NCBI RefSeq assembly: GCF_001436225.1
Contig: NZ_AYYO01000055.1
Coordinates: 62,001-126,000, forward strand
DNA: 64,000 nt
Source: Lacticaseibacillus sharpeae JCM 1186 = DSM 20505
Lineage (GTDB): Bacteria; Bacillota; Bacilli; Lactobacillales; Lactobacillaceae
Direction of reading: 5' to 3'
Notes under the pieces: model-generated
Database searches by the model: none
What the model was told of the DNA's origin: nothing
What the model saw: the letters and a program-made list of their open reading frames with translations, nothing else
Part shown: positions 16,903 to 25,662 of the stretch, piece by piece
Layout: each line of letters begins with the position of its first letter
How positions within the stretch are numbered: position 1 is the first letter of the stretch
Translations under genes and position numbers: made by a program

Positions 16903-17823
16903 CTACTTGAGAATCGTTTCATCATTCTGAACTTGTGCTAGTGCCAAACTCTGCTGCCACAGCTTCGCCTGAGCTGTTAGATCATACGATGCCGGCGAGG
17001 ACTTGGTATCCTTTCCGCGGTCGATATACTTACCATTAACGTCATTATAACGACTGTCGGTCACCATCGCCGCCAGCGCCTGACCGGAAGTCTCTGCGCT
17101 TCCGTGACGACCAATCAGGTAAGAGAAGGCGTTCATCGTGAACTTCATTACGCGATTAGCCCCAGAATCACCATTCAAATTGGTGCCGGTCATGAGCCCC
17201 GGATTGAATGCATTCACCGTAATGTGCTTATCCGTCTGCGTCGCAATCTTCTCCGCGAAGATATATGCCGCCATCAAGTCCAGCAGCTTCGAAGTTGGAT
17301 AGCGTAACAGGGCGTTGCTATCAGCAGTCGGGTGCGCGAGTGGTTCAATATCCGTGAAGCTTGGCGCCGGGAATGGAAATAACTTCGGTGGATTGTGTGT
17401 GTCGCTGGAGACAAACACAATCCGCCCATGTTCTTCAACTGACGACAGCAACAAGTTAACGAGCAAGAAATGTCCTAGATAATTCACCCCGAATGTCGTC
17501 TCGAAGCCTTCCTTAGTATAACTCAAGTTGGTTGGATTCAGCCCAGCATTGCAGACTAGTCCATAAAGCGGCGGGAAGTTCTCATTCTTGAAGTCGCGGG
17601 CGAAATCACGAACCGATTGCAACGACCCAAGATCCAGCGGCCGAATGACAATATTGTGGTTGCCAGTCGCAGCTTCCATCTTCTGCCGTGCCGCTGCGGC
17701 TTTCTTCTGATTCCGGCTGGCGATAATAATCGTGTCGTTCTGCCGCGCGTGCGCAATGTTCTTGGCCGTTTCGTAACCAAGACCAGAGTTCCCACCAGTG
17801 ACAATAATCGTATGTTCGTTCAT
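16903..17823 (-). CDS. Short-chain dehydrogenase (retinol-dehydrogenase-like SDR)
   Basis: The 306-residue SDR has TGGNSGLGYE at residues 10-19, an NNAG-equivalent CNAGLN, FVSSDTHN with the catalytic Ser, and YPTSK as the Tyr/Lys pair near residue 180. The long insertion around residues 150-180 and the plan resemble retinol-dehydrogenase or WWOX-like SDRs. The substrate is unknown. It is co-transcribed with a MarR regulator. Confidence 0.87.
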   Translation of the reverse strand: MNEHTIIVTGGNSGLGYETAKNIAHARQNDTIIIASRNQKKAAAARQKMEAATGNHNIVIRPLDLGSLQSVRDFARDFKNENFPPLYGLVCNAGLNPTNLSYTKEGFETTFGVNYLGHFLLVNLLLSSVEEHGRIVFVSSDTHNPPKLFPFPAPSFTDIEPLAHPTADSNALLRYPTSKLLDLMAAYIFAEKIATQTDKHITVNAFNPGLMTGTNLNGDSGANRVMKFTMNAFSYLIGRHGSAETSGQALAAMVTDSRYNDVNGKYIDRGKDTKSSPASYDLTAQAKLWQQSLALAQVQNDETILK

Positions 17824-17963
17824 TTGAATTTACCCCTTAGTTAAGTTGTTTACAGTTTAGGGCTTAACTATTAATGTGTCAACAACCAACTGCAAAAAAA
17901 TGAACAACAAAAATCGCCAACCACGAAGCATTCCGCAACAAGGTTGACGATCAGCGGCCATAT

Positions 17964-18095
17964 TCAGTTAACTTGTGCTCCGCTATAACTCGAAAAACTC
18001 TCCCCCGTCCACTGCCGGAATGCCCTGGAAAAGGCACTGGGTTCGCTATATCCAAGCAAATAGGCAATCTCGACAAGCGGCAGCATAACCCATGA
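17964..18095 (-). pseudogene. Remnant of an AraC-family regulator (C-terminal DNA-binding part)
   Basis: In one minus-strand frame the last 43 residues before a stop read as the second helix-turn-helix of an AraC protein: LVEIAYLLGYSEPSAFSRAF followed by RQWTGES. Nothing AraC-like precedes it; upstream the frame runs into the MFS gene. No ribosome site is visible. It looks like the 3' stump of a decayed regulator gene. Confidence 0.6.
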
Positions 18096-18112
18096 CATTT
18101 CGCGCCAAAAAG

Positions 18113-19342
18113 CTATAGCTGCTGTGAGCGTCGCAAACTCGGCTCCGTGAACCACAGCATCATCAGATTGATCAGCATGAGCGCCGCCGTCCCGATGAAC
18201 ACAACGTTGTAATCGAATAAGCCCGAGATGGCCCCACCGAGCAGGGCACCAAACATGTTGCCAAGTGCCTGAAACGATTGATTCCACGAGAAAATCAGGC
18301 TTGTCATCTGTTTCGGTGAGTTCTTGTTCAGCAGCGTCTGGATGGTTGGGAACAAGGCCCCGTCTGAAATGCCGACGAAGAACCGCAACACACCAAGTAA
18401 AATGACGCTACCGACGAATCCCTGCGGCAAGTAGACCAGAATGGCAAACAGATATCCCGCCAGCAGGATCCTGCCCGAACCGTGCCGGTCGCCGTACGCC
18501 CCAAGACGGGGAGCCGCGATGATGTTGGACATCCCCGGCAGTGCCGCAATGATACCCGCGACCATCGCCACCGGTCCCTGACCGTGCATGAGCTCTTTAA
18601 TATAGAAGCTGATAATTGGCGCAATCGAGGTGTTCCCCAGCTGCACAATCATCGTTGAAGTGAGGAGCACGACGATCAGCTTCGGATTCTGAAAGTTGGT
18701 GAGCAGTCCCGCCAGCCCGCGCCGTCCCGTCTTCGGCAATGGTGGCTGCGGAACGAAATGCTCTTTGACCCAAATGAGTGAAATGGTGCCCGCAAGGAAC
18801 AGCAATCCGGCCGTGATGAAGAACGTCACGCGAATTGAGAAGACCTGCGCCAGTACCCCACCGAGAATCGGGCCCATGAGCGTCCCCGACGTCTGGCCCG
18901 TGACTAGTGTGCCGAGTGCTCGCCCGCTATCCTTGCGTGGCGCCTGCGAGGCAATCAACGCTTGCGAGTTCGAGACGAACCCGGCGAACAGGCCCTGCAA
19001 CGCCCGCAACGCAATCATCTGCCACACGGTCTGAGCGAATCCCATCAGCAGCATTGCCAGTCCCATTCCGAAGGCCGCGCGAATCAGCATCACCTTGCGC
19101 CCTTTTTTATCCGCCAACGCACCCCACAGCGGGGACACTAAGGCCGTGACGAGGAAGGTCGCGGCAAAAATTAGTCCAGCGTAGAAAGACACCTGAGCCT
19201 TGGTGAAGTTCCCGAGTTCCGTCACGTACAGCGACATGAACGGCATGATTTCGGACGACGCCGTGCCGGAGATGAACGTGCAACCCCAGAGTATGTATAG
19301 ATTGCGACGCCAGGGATTCTTGTCGGACTGTGATGCTTGCAT
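18113..19342 (-). CDS. MFS multidrug efflux transporter (DHA1 family)
   Basis: The 409-residue protein has twelve predicted helices, the loop 2-3 signature GALADKKGRKVML (motif A) and motif C in helix 5 (GPILGGVLAQV), which is typical for drug/proton antiporters such as MdtG, PmrA or TetA relatives. It should export lipophilic compounds using the proton gradient. A GAGG site precedes the ATG. An AraC regulator remnant lies right behind its stop, so an old regulatory partner may have been lost. Confidence 0.88.
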   Translation of the reverse strand: MQASQSDKNPWRRNLYILWGCTFISGTASSEIMPFMSLYVTELGNFTKAQVSFYAGLIFAATFLVTALVSPLWGALADKKGRKVMLIRAAFGMGLAMLLMGFAQTVWQMIALRALQGLFAGFVSNSQALIASQAPRKDSGRALGTLVTGQTSGTLMGPILGGVLAQVFSIRVTFFITAGLLFLAGTISLIWVKEHFVPQPPLPKTGRRGLAGLLTNFQNPKLIVVLLTSTMIVQLGNTSIAPIISFYIKELMHGQGPVAMVAGIIAALPGMSNIIAAPRLGAYGDRHGSGRILLAGYLFAILVYLPQGFVGSVILLGVLRFFVGISDGALFPTIQTLLNKNSPKQMTSLIFSWNQSFQALGNMFGALLGGAISGLFDYNVVFIGTAALMLINLMMLWFTEPSLRRSQQL

Positions 19343-19483
19343 TGGTTGACCTCTTTCACGTTAAATATCTGGATTAATTATATACCTAGGGGCAAAGCGG
19401 ACTAAAAACTGTGCGGGTTATGCTAAAAAAACGATGTGCACAGGCCGATAAGACCCATGCACACCGCTCCGTATCATTTTCCA

Positions 19484-19876
19484 TTACTTCGGGCTTTTAA
19501 TATACCCCCGCGGATGCTTAGCAAACCCAACTTTGGCATAATAATCAGCGGCCAATTCAGAAGCCAGCAACACGACATGCATCTTCGTCCCCAGCTCCTG
19601 ATCAATTAGGTTCAGCAGGCTCTTACCAATTCCTTGCCGCCAATATTCCTGGTCGATTCCCAAATCAGCGACGTAAACGACATCCCCGTAATCGGTCAGC
19701 CCGCGAATGAAGCCCACAACGCGGTCGCCATCCCACGCTGTGTACAGGAAATCCGCATTATCCAGCATCCGCTGCACCTTCGCATCATCGCCAAGGTCCC
19801 GGTTCAGCGTTGTCCGCTTAATCAGGTCCTTAAACGTATCAATATCAAGGTGTGCGTTAGTCCGATATTTAATCAT
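19484..19876 (-). CDS. GNAT-family N-acetyltransferase
   Basis: I start at the ATG with GGGAGG upstream (residues MIKYRTN), giving 130 residues. The acetyl-CoA pocket is RQGIGKSLL (Q/R-x-x-G-x-G/A) near residue 80, following VADLGIDQEYW, and the C-terminal YYAKVGF strand is typical. The acceptor is unknown. It is encoded 29 bases after the TSUP transporter on the same strand and may be co-transcribed. Confidence 0.85.
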   Translation of the reverse strand: MIKYRTNAHLDIDTFKDLIKRTTLNRDLGDDAKVQRMLDNADFLYTAWDGDRVVGFIRGLTDYGDVVYVADLGIDQEYWRQGIGKSLLNLIDQELGTKMHVVLLASELAADYYAKVGFAKHPRGYIKSPK

Positions 19877-19905
19877 TTTCAGATTTCCTCCCAGTGGGTG
19901 CAAAA

Positions 19906-20646
19906 TCACGCCGTCACTAGCATTTTAACCCCGAAATACACAATCACAACTCCTAAGAAAATGCCCAGCGGGTGATCCAGCTTACGCAAGTCCAATCTCG
20001 ATAATACTATGGGGGTCAAAATCGAGCCGATAATGGCACCAATCATTAACGTAATCCCAGCGGACCACGCAATCGTGCTGGTTAATAGGTGACTCAGAAA
20101 ACCAACCAAGGACATGGCGCAGAGCACGTAGGTCGTCGTCCCGGCAGCTTCGAATGTCGTCAGCCCCATCATCGACAACCCAGCAACCGTGGTAGCCCCG
20201 CCACTGAGCCCGCCCATTCCGACCATGAGTCCGCTCAGCGCACCAAGCGCATACGCCACAAGTGGTCGCTCCTTGGGGGCTTGACCTGTCGAATTAGCAT
20301 GTCGTAAATTCTTGCGCAACACAATAATGCCCATGACGGTTAATAGCAGCCCAATAACAATTGTGTACAGCTTGGATGGAATGAACCTGCTTAAAACCGT
20401 GCCGATCAGAATGCTTGGAATTGCCGCGATGATGAGCTGATTCCCCATTTTGAAGTGAACGTTGTGCAGTCGCATCTGCACCAGCGTGCCAAAGAACAGC
20501 GCGGGTAATGCCACAATCAACGATGTCGAAACTGCAGTTCCAGTGGGCAACTGACTGCTAAGTACGCCCAGATACAACGATGCCCCACCACCACCGACAA
20601 GACTCACAAAGATGCCAATTAACAAACCTAACAAAATATTGACCAA
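19906..20646 (-). CDS. TSUP (TauE/SafE) family membrane transporter
   Basis: The 246-residue protein has about eight helices and both TSUP signature regions, SLVGGGGASLYLG at the N-terminus and LMVGMGGLSGGATTV in the middle. Members export sulfite, sulfonates or other organic anions. It starts with TTG, supported by TGGAGG seven bases upstream. It is divergent from a TetR regulator with a short shared promoter region. A link to the persulfide operon at 8.2 kb is tempting but unproven. Confidence 0.85.
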   Translation of the reverse strand: MVNILLGLLIGIFVSLVGGGGASLYLGVLSSQLPTGTAVSTSLIVALPALFFGTLVQMRLHNVHFKMGNQLIIAAIPSILIGTVLSRFIPSKLYTIVIGLLLTVMGIIVLRKNLRHANSTGQAPKERPLVAYALGALSGLMVGMGGLSGGATTVAGLSMMGLTTFEAAGTTTYVLCAMSLVGFLSHLLTSTIAWSAGITLMIGAIIGSILTPIVLSRLDLRKLDHPLGIFLGVVIVYFGVKMLVTA

Positions 20647-20664
20647 AACATCGCCTCCAGATGA

Positions 20665-20676
20665 ATACAGATGTAT
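20665..20676. promoter_or_regulatory. Candidate operator between TSUP and TetR genes
   Basis: ATACA-GA-TGTAT lies in the 73-bp gap of the divergent pair and overlaps a TGTATAAT -10-like box for the TetR gene. Short, so tentative. Confidence 0.35.
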
Positions 20677-20719
20677 AATAAGCGGAGAGATGTCCGTTTG
20701 TCAACGTGGAGGAATCAAT

Positions 20720-21289
20720 ATGCGTAGCGATGCTCTAGCAAATCAACAAGAAATCATCCGTTGTGCCCAACAACTATTTACCAAATACGGTGTTGCTGAT
20801 GTCAGTATGAACCGAATTGCGAAAACTCTGGGAATTGGTGCCGGCACGCTATACCGACATTATGCCAGCAAGTCAGCCCTTTGTATGGCATTAGTGTATG
20901 ATAATCTGGCCGTATTTGCGGACAAGAGTCACAGCTATTTTGCAGACACCGATGAAACCCCAATCATCCAATTTCAAACCGTCCTAACATGGTATCTACA
21001 GTTTCGTGAAACCAACATCGATCTGCTACAGAACGTTGATGCCGGTATCGAGGCAACTAACGGCAAAAATTTCTACACAAGCGATATCTACCAGTCAATC
21101 ATGACGGTCTTCAGCCAAATTTTGCATGCCGCAATTCCCACATTAAGCATAGAGACATGTGAGTTCCGCGCCGATATGTTGCTAGCAGCGCTGAAAAACG
21201 CTTCGTATACATACCAACGAAACGTGCGAATGTTGACAAGGGAGCAGATAGTTGCCGAATTAACCGACCTGTTCTTGATGCGTAATTAA
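20720..21289 (+). CDS. TetR-family transcriptional regulator
   Basis: Started at the ATG with GTGGAGG upstream, the protein has 189 residues. The helix-turn-helix is at about residues 27-50 (MNRIAKTLGIGAGTLYRHY), and the C-terminal half is typical ligand-binding TetR. Divergent placement makes the TSUP transporter gene its likely target. A bidirectional terminator follows. Confidence 0.88.
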   Translation: MRSDALANQQEIIRCAQQLFTKYGVADVSMNRIAKTLGIGAGTLYRHYASKSALCMALVYDNLAVFADKSHSYFADTDETPIIQFQTVLTWYLQFRETNIDLLQNVDAGIEATNGKNFYTSDIYQSIMTVFSQILHAAIPTLSIETCEFRADMLLAALKNASYTYQRNVRMLTREQIVAELTDLFLMRN

Positions 21290-21298
21290 TAACTCCAG

Positions 21299-21330
21299 CA
21301 AAAAGAGACATGCAGCCGCATGTCTCTTTT
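21299..21330. terminator. Bidirectional terminator between TetR and DyP genes
   Basis: A perfect stem AAAAGAGACATGC/GCATGTCTCTTTT with a 4-base loop lies between two convergent genes. Confidence 0.88.
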
Positions 21331-21342
21331 ACTTGGTGCAAT

Positions 21343-22290
21343 TTAGAATTCTTCCCCGTCCGCAATCTTCCCCAGCACGCTCAGTGACGGAATGAAGAAC
21401 AACTCCCCACTGACTGGCGTAGAGAAGTCGAGCAGGCGGTCGGACTTAGAGAACATCCCCTCGAGCATCCGCTTGGTGACGGTCCAGTGGCGCGCGTAGC
21501 CGATGAAATACGTCCCGTTGAGCCCTTCAGTGGGATTACTGAACGGCACATTCATGCGCACAATCTTGTGCTCAACGCCGCCTTCATTGTCCTGCGAAAC
21601 CACGTTGTGCGCGTTCTCTGCTTTATCCTCATCTTCGAGTTCAACGTCATTGAACTTCTTGCGGCCAATCGCGGCTTCCTGTTGTTCCGTCTTCAGCCGG
21701 TTCCACGCGTCCATATCGTGGTGGTACATCTGGGCGAACGCGTAGGACCCGTTAATGAAACGTGGATCCTCGTCACCAATCACCGCGTAGTCCGGCGTAT
21801 CCAAAGCGCTCGGATTCTCGGTGCCGTCGACAAACCCGATGATGGCCCGCCCTTCAAAGTAGCGGAACCCATGCGTCTCGTCGATAACCTTCACCTGCGT
21901 CTTGATTCGGTCCATCACCTGACTCATCAGTTCAAACGGCACCGCCGAGTTCTTCGCGCGAATGTGGAAGAACAGGTCCGCCGGGGTCGCCGGCGCCGTG
22001 TATTTTGGCCCCACCACCGGCTGGAACTCCTCGAGCTCTGCCGGCCGTGGTGCATCTGGGAACAGGTAATCCCACGCCCGCCGTGACAACCCAAAAGCCA
22101 CGGCCAACCCGGCGTCCGGGTAGCGCACGTTTAGCGACGACTCGAACGCCGGCAAGTGTTCGGCGAGGTCCTGAATCATCGCTAAATCCGCAGAATGGTC
22201 TTGCCTGAGCAGGTCCATGGTCGCAAAGATGATGTTATCCCCAGCATCCTTGTAGACATCTTGAACATCTTTCAAATTAATTGGCATTAG
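21343..22290 (-). CDS. DyP-type heme peroxidase
   Basis: I start at the ATG with AAAGGAGG upstream (residues MPINLKD), giving 315 residues. The family motif GFVDGTENPS places the distal Asp at residue 154; the proximal heme His is likely His190 in YHHDMDAW, and the distal Arg is in IVRMNVPFSNP. DyP enzymes use hydrogen peroxide to oxidise dyes, phenolics or heme. No Tat signal is seen, so it acts in the cytoplasm, and it needs heme from outside, which fits the heme-handling genes at the left end. Confidence 0.9.
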   Translation of the reverse strand, partial: LMPINLKDVQDVYKDAGDNIIFATMDLLRQDHSADLAMIQDLAEHLPAFESSLNVRYPDAGLAVAFGLSRRAWDYLFPDAPRPAELEEFQPVVGPKYTAPATPADLFFHIRAKNSAVPFELMSQVMDRIKTQVKVIDETHGFRYFEGRAIIGFVDGTENPSALDTPDYAVIGDEDPRFINGSYAFAQMYHHDMDAWNRLKTEQQEAAIGRKKFNDVELEDEDKAENAHNVVSQDNEGGVEHKIVRMNVPFSNPTEGLNGTYFIGYARHWTVTKRMLEGMFSKSDRLLDFSTPVSGELFFIPSLSVLGKIADGEEF

Positions 22291-22530
22291 CAATTCCTCC
22301 TTTGTGGTACCGATTTCATTATACCGAATCGCCGCCACCTAGACAAAACAAGCAAAGTGCTGCATAGAAAATCCAGGGTCAGCAATTAATGCCACAACAA
22401 CCGGCAAAACCGACAGATTGTCGCGCAACTTTTTTCGCTTTTTCGCCCAATCGCAACCACCTCAGGCTTAAACTGAACATGTATACAGAATTATAGTAAG
22501 TGACCGAATTAAGGTTAGGAGGAATTAATC

Positions 22531-23952
22531 ATGGCTTACAGAACTGTGAATCCATACACCAATGAAGTGGTAAAAGAATACCCCAACGCAACGTCCGCGG
22601 ACATTGAAACGGCACTAGTTCACGGCCAAAAATTATTCAAGGAGTGGGAACACGAAGCGCCCGCAACCCGGGCTGACCAGCTGCGCGACATTGCGCGTTT
22701 AATGCGCCTCCACGCCAAGGACCTGGCCACCACCATGGTCACCGACATGGGCAAGCTGTACCGGGAAGCACTCGGCGAAGTGGAACTGTGCGCGCTCATC
22801 GCCGACTACTTTGCCGACCACGGCGCCGACCTCTTGCGGCCAGTCCAGCTCGATTCGCGGGCGAACGGCACAGCGGAAATCCGCAAGCACCCGCTCGGTA
22901 TCTTGATGATGGTTGAACCTTGGAACTTCCCTTACTACCAAATCATGCGGGTCTTTGCTCCCAACTTCATGGTCGGCAACCCGATGATTCTAAAACACGC
23001 ATCCATCACGCCTGGTTCCGCCCACGCTTTCGAGCAAATCGTGCACGAATCGACCGCACCAGATGCCAGTCTCGCCAACCTCTATTTGAGCTATGACCAA
23101 GTGTCTGACATCATTGCCGACAAGCGCGTGCAGGCCGTGGCGCTCACCGGTTCCGAACGCGGTGGGGTTAGCGTTGCGCGGGAAGCCGGCGCCAACCTGA
23201 AGAAGAACACGATGGAACTCGGCGGCACCGACGCCTTCATCGTCCTGGATGATGCCGACATCGACACCGTCACGGACATTGCTTGGCGCACCCGCCTGTA
23301 CAACGCCGGTCAGGTCTGCACGTCATCCAAGCGGTTCATCGTGGCGGCCAACCTTTACGACCAGTTCGTTGCCAAGTTGAAGGAGAACTTCAGCAAGGTT
23401 AAGCCGGGTGACCCAATGGCCAAGGACACGACACTCGCACCGATGAACTCCAAGCGGGCCAAGGACAAGCTGCAAAAGCAGGTCGATGACGCCATTGCCC
23501 ACGGCGCCACGCTGGTTTACGGCAACGAGCCAATTAATCTGCCTGGCCAATTTTTCCAGCCAACAATTCTGACCGACATCAAACCAGATAACCCCGCCTA
23601 CTCGCAGGAGATGTTCGGCCCTGTTGCCCAGGTTTACAAGGTGAACAGCGACCAGGAAGCCATCGACCTGGCCAATGATTCCGACCTTGGGCTTGGCGGC
23701 ATTGTCTTCGCCGGTGATGCCAACCGCGGCAAGCAAGTCGCCGCGCAGATTGAAACCGGAATGGTCTTCGTTAACAACTTCATGGTGACGCTGCCCGAGT
23801 TGCCGTTCGGCGGCATCAAGAAGTCCGGTTACGGCCGCGAGATGAGCGCGCTGGGGCAGAATGCGTTCGTCAATGAGCAGCTGATTGTGACCGCCGACAA
23901 ACCCGACATGAACAATCTTGCCGGGGCGCTGGTCGCAACGGATCCAGAATAG
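22531..23952 (+). CDS. NAD(P)-dependent succinate-semialdehyde/aldehyde dehydrogenase
   Basis: The 473-residue ALDH-superfamily protein has the cofactor/active-site segments EPWNFPYYQ, LTGSERGG, the general-base Glu in MELGGTDAF and the catalytic Cys in GQVCTSSKRF. The overall look (FPNPYTNEV-type N-terminus, LPFGGIKKSGYGRE end) matches succinate-semialdehyde dehydrogenase-like enzymes of lactobacilli. It oxidises an aldehyde to the acid. AGGAGG precedes the ATG; it is a single-gene unit with its own terminator. Confidence 0.88.
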   Translation: MAYRTVNPYTNEVVKEYPNATSADIETALVHGQKLFKEWEHEAPATRADQLRDIARLMRLHAKDLATTMVTDMGKLYREALGEVELCALIADYFADHGADLLRPVQLDSRANGTAEIRKHPLGILMMVEPWNFPYYQIMRVFAPNFMVGNPMILKHASITPGSAHAFEQIVHESTAPDASLANLYLSYDQVSDIIADKRVQAVALTGSERGGVSVAREAGANLKKNTMELGGTDAFIVLDDADIDTVTDIAWRTRLYNAGQVCTSSKRFIVAANLYDQFVAKLKENFSKVKPGDPMAKDTTLAPMNSKRAKDKLQKQVDDAIAHGATLVYGNEPINLPGQFFQPTILTDIKPDNPAYSQEMFGPVAQVYKVNSDQEAIDLANDSDLGLGGIVFAGDANRGKQVAAQIETGMVFVNNFMVTLPELPFGGIKKSGYGREMSALGQNAFVNEQLIVTADKPDMNNLAGALVATDPE

Positions 23953-23962
23953 TTTAACAATG

Positions 23963-24011
23963 AAAAATGCCGCCAGCAGTGCCGAAATGACATTGCTGGC
24001 GGCACTTTTTT
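23963..24011 (+). terminator. Terminator after aldehyde dehydrogenase gene
   Basis: An 11-bp stem TGCCGCCAGCA/TGCTGGCGGCA is followed by a run of six T. Confidence 0.9.
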
Positions 24012-24059
24012 GCGTTGAATACATTCAAACGCTTCGTTGTGCGTAACAAGCGATTGTTC

Positions 24060-24893
24060 TCAAAACTCTTCGCGAATTAACGCGGCAATTTCTTTGGCGT
24101 GTGTTTCCAGCGCAAAGTGCCCCGTATCCAGAAGTTCGACATGTGCACTGGGCAGGTCATTTTTAAATGCTAACGCCCCAGCTGGAATAAAGGACGAATC
24201 ATTTTTACCCCAAACAGCGAGCAGTTTGGGCTGATACTGCCGTAAATATTTTTGAAACTGCGGGTACAACGCCACATTAGTTTGATAATCAAAAATCAAA
24301 TCTGATTGGCGCTTGGCGTACCCCTCAGTATGCGTGTACGCAATATCCAAAGTGTACCCATCCGGCGAAACACTACCCGGCCTCGTTCCGTCCAAATACT
24401 GTCCGCGAATTGTTTCAGGTGCAAACGCAGACTCATACTTGCTGCGTAATTCTGGTGTCGGGTGTGCCCAGTATTTGGCGCGCTCTGCCCACTTCGGCCC
24501 TAACCCCTGCGCATACACGTTCCCATTTTGACTAACGATGCCCAAAATAGCGTGCGGATCGGCCATGGCTAGGCGGAAACCGATTGGCGCACCGTAATCG
24601 AACACATACATGTAGTAGCTGGTGATTTTAAGTTCAGTCAACAGGTCCGCTGTAACTGCTGTCAGTTGCGCAAATGTGTAGTCAAAACCTGCTGGCGCGT
24701 CAGACTGCCCAAAGCCGACAAAATCGGGTGCGATAATGTGGTATTTATCTTCCAAAAGCGGAATCAAGTCGCGAAACATGTGGCTGGCACTTGGAAAACC
24801 ATGAAGCAAGAGCATCACTGGAGAATTCTCATCACCTGCTTCGCGATAAAAAATGTGCAACCCATCGACCAAAATTTTATGATATGTTGCCAT
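24060..24893 (-). CDS. Alpha/beta hydrolase (epoxide-hydrolase/haloalkane-dehalogenase-like)
   Basis: The ATG start shares one base with the stop of the MarR gene (TGATG). The 277-residue protein has the HGFP oxyanion motif (LLLHGFPSASHMF), a nucleophile elbow VFDYGAPIG in which the nucleophile is Asp rather than Ser, as in epoxide hydrolases and dehalogenases, a later acid in WGKNDSSF and the catalytic His in TGHFALE. The likely role is hydrolysis of an epoxide or halide-like electrophile. It is co-transcribed with the upstream MarR. Confidence 0.85.
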   Translation of the reverse strand: MATYHKILVDGLHIFYREAGDENSPVMLLLHGFPSASHMFRDLIPLLEDKYHIIAPDFVGFGQSDAPAGFDYTFAQLTAVTADLLTELKITSYYMYVFDYGAPIGFRLAMADPHAILGIVSQNGNVYAQGLGPKWAERAKYWAHPTPELRSKYESAFAPETIRGQYLDGTRPGSVSPDGYTLDIAYTHTEGYAKRQSDLIFDYQTNVALYPQFQKYLRQYQPKLLAVWGKNDSSFIPAGALAFKNDLPSAHVELLDTGHFALETHAKEIAALIREEF

Positions 24894-25312
24894 CAATCTT
24901 CCAGCTTTCGTGTGTTTGCGACTAATGCGTCAACCATTACTTTTTTCTCCTGTCCAAGAAGTGCATCGGTTGTTCGTCCCCACTGTGCCAGACACTCATC
25001 AGCAATCGGCAACAAGTCAGCGGCCTGGGCCCCAAAATCAACCTGTGTGGTCCGTCCCTGCGACGTTAATTCAACCAGCCCTTTGCCGGCCAAAGTCTTA
25101 ACCATTCGCGACATACTTGAACGTTCGTAACCAAGAACATCGGCCAAGTCGGTCACGCTTTGGGGATGTGCGTCCTCCAGTGTGAGCATGATGTAACTGT
25201 ATGCCGGCTTCATCCCGGTTGGGGCAAACGCCGCGTCAGCGTGGCGTTCGACTGCGCGCATGTACTTCGCCGCGGTGAAGTACGCGCAGGACTCTTGAAA
25301 ATGATGGGCCAT
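24893..25312 (-). CDS. MarR-family transcriptional regulator
   Basis: I use the ATG (residues MAHHFQES) with AAGGAG nine bases upstream, because the ATG three codons earlier sits directly on that ribosome site. The 139-residue winged-helix protein has its recognition helix in VTDLADVLGYERSSMSRMVKTL. It precedes and overlaps the hydrolase gene, and an inverted repeat between -10 and start suggests autorepression of this two-gene operon. Confidence 0.87.
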   Translation of the reverse strand: MAHHFQESCAYFTAAKYMRAVERHADAAFAPTGMKPAYSYIMLTLEDAHPQSVTDLADVLGYERSSMSRMVKTLAGKGLVELTSQGRTTQVDFGAQAADLLPIADECLAQWGRTTDALLGQEKKVMVDALVANTRKLED

Positions 25313-25328
25313 GTGCCACATCTCCTTT

Positions 25329-25342
25329 CGTGTACATACACG
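25329..25342 (-). promoter_or_regulatory. Candidate MarR operator
   Basis: CGTGTA-CA-TACACG is a perfect 6-bp inverted repeat directly downstream of a TGTATAAC -10-like box of the MarR/hydrolase operon. Confidence 0.5.
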
Positions 25343-25490
25343 TTATACAGCAGCAACCTTAATCATGCAACCTTTGTTTTGCAATTAACCATGCCGTTGC
25401 GTGTCTGTAACCACAATTTAATAACCAAAATTAACCATGTCAAGATATACTCTAGAAGTCGTTACGTTCCCTCGGGTTACCCTGAAGGGA

Positions 25491-25514
25491 GGTGCTAACA
25501 TTGACCGACTTCGA
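25491..25514. repeat. Direct repeats DR1/DR2, toxin-side copy
   Basis: GGTGCTA (25491-25497, overlapping the ribosome site) and CGACTTCGA (25506-25514, codons 2-5 of the toxin) recur in the same order at 25704-25710 and 25719-25727. Because the two RNAs are convergent, these copies give complementary stretches in mRNA and antitoxin RNA, as DRa/DRb do in the par locus. Confidence 0.75.
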
Positions 25515-25599
25515 AAAATTCGTTGTCGCCCCGATCGTCGTGGGCGTGCTTCTCGCTTTGCTGAAGTACGTACTTGACGACCCACACGACCGTAAGTAA
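25501..25599 (+). CDS. Fst-like type I toxin peptide (32 aa)
   Basis: The peptide is 32 residues from a TTG start: a short N-terminus (MTDFEKF), one membrane helix (VVAPIVVGVLLALLKYVL) and a charged tail DDPHDRK. This matches the Fst/Lpt family layout, where the core reads PIxVGxVL...Vl and the tail ends D..SRK. Fst peptides insert in the membrane and kill or stall the cell when antitoxin RNA is lost. GGGAGG precedes the start. An antisense RNA gene with paired repeats lies downstream, so this is a complete locus. A TTG start is unusual for the family and may keep expression low. Confidence 0.8.
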   Translation: MTDFEKFVVAPIVVGVLLALLKYVLDDPHDRK

Positions 25600-25620
25600 C
25601 GATTATCGTCAAATTCGCGA

Positions 25621-25658
25621 AACACCCCATGACTGTGGCAGCCTCGGGGTGTTTTTTT
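25621..25658 (+). terminator. Terminator of toxin mRNA (RNA I)
   Basis: ACACCCC/GGGGTGT stem with T7. Its loop carries TGGCAGCC, which recurs in the loop of the antitoxin RNA terminator. Confidence 0.85.
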
Positions 25659-25662
25659 GCAC

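Larger units (their letters stand above)
25446..25658 (+). ncRNA. RNA I of an Fst-like type I toxin-antitoxin locus (toxin mRNA)
   Basis: The likely transcript runs from about 25458, just past the -10 box TATACT (25446-25451), to the terminator at 25621-25658, about 200 nt, close to RNA I of the pAD1 par locus. No good -35 is visible. A 5' helix pairing TCCCT with AGGGA would bury the ribosome site GGGAGG, as in classical Fst mRNAs where toxin translation is delayed. Confidence 0.6.

Noticed and set aside
17964-18287. Whole 107-codon frame as a gene
   Set aside because: Its first half only shadows the MFS gene and no ribosome site exists; I kept just the AraC-like remnant.
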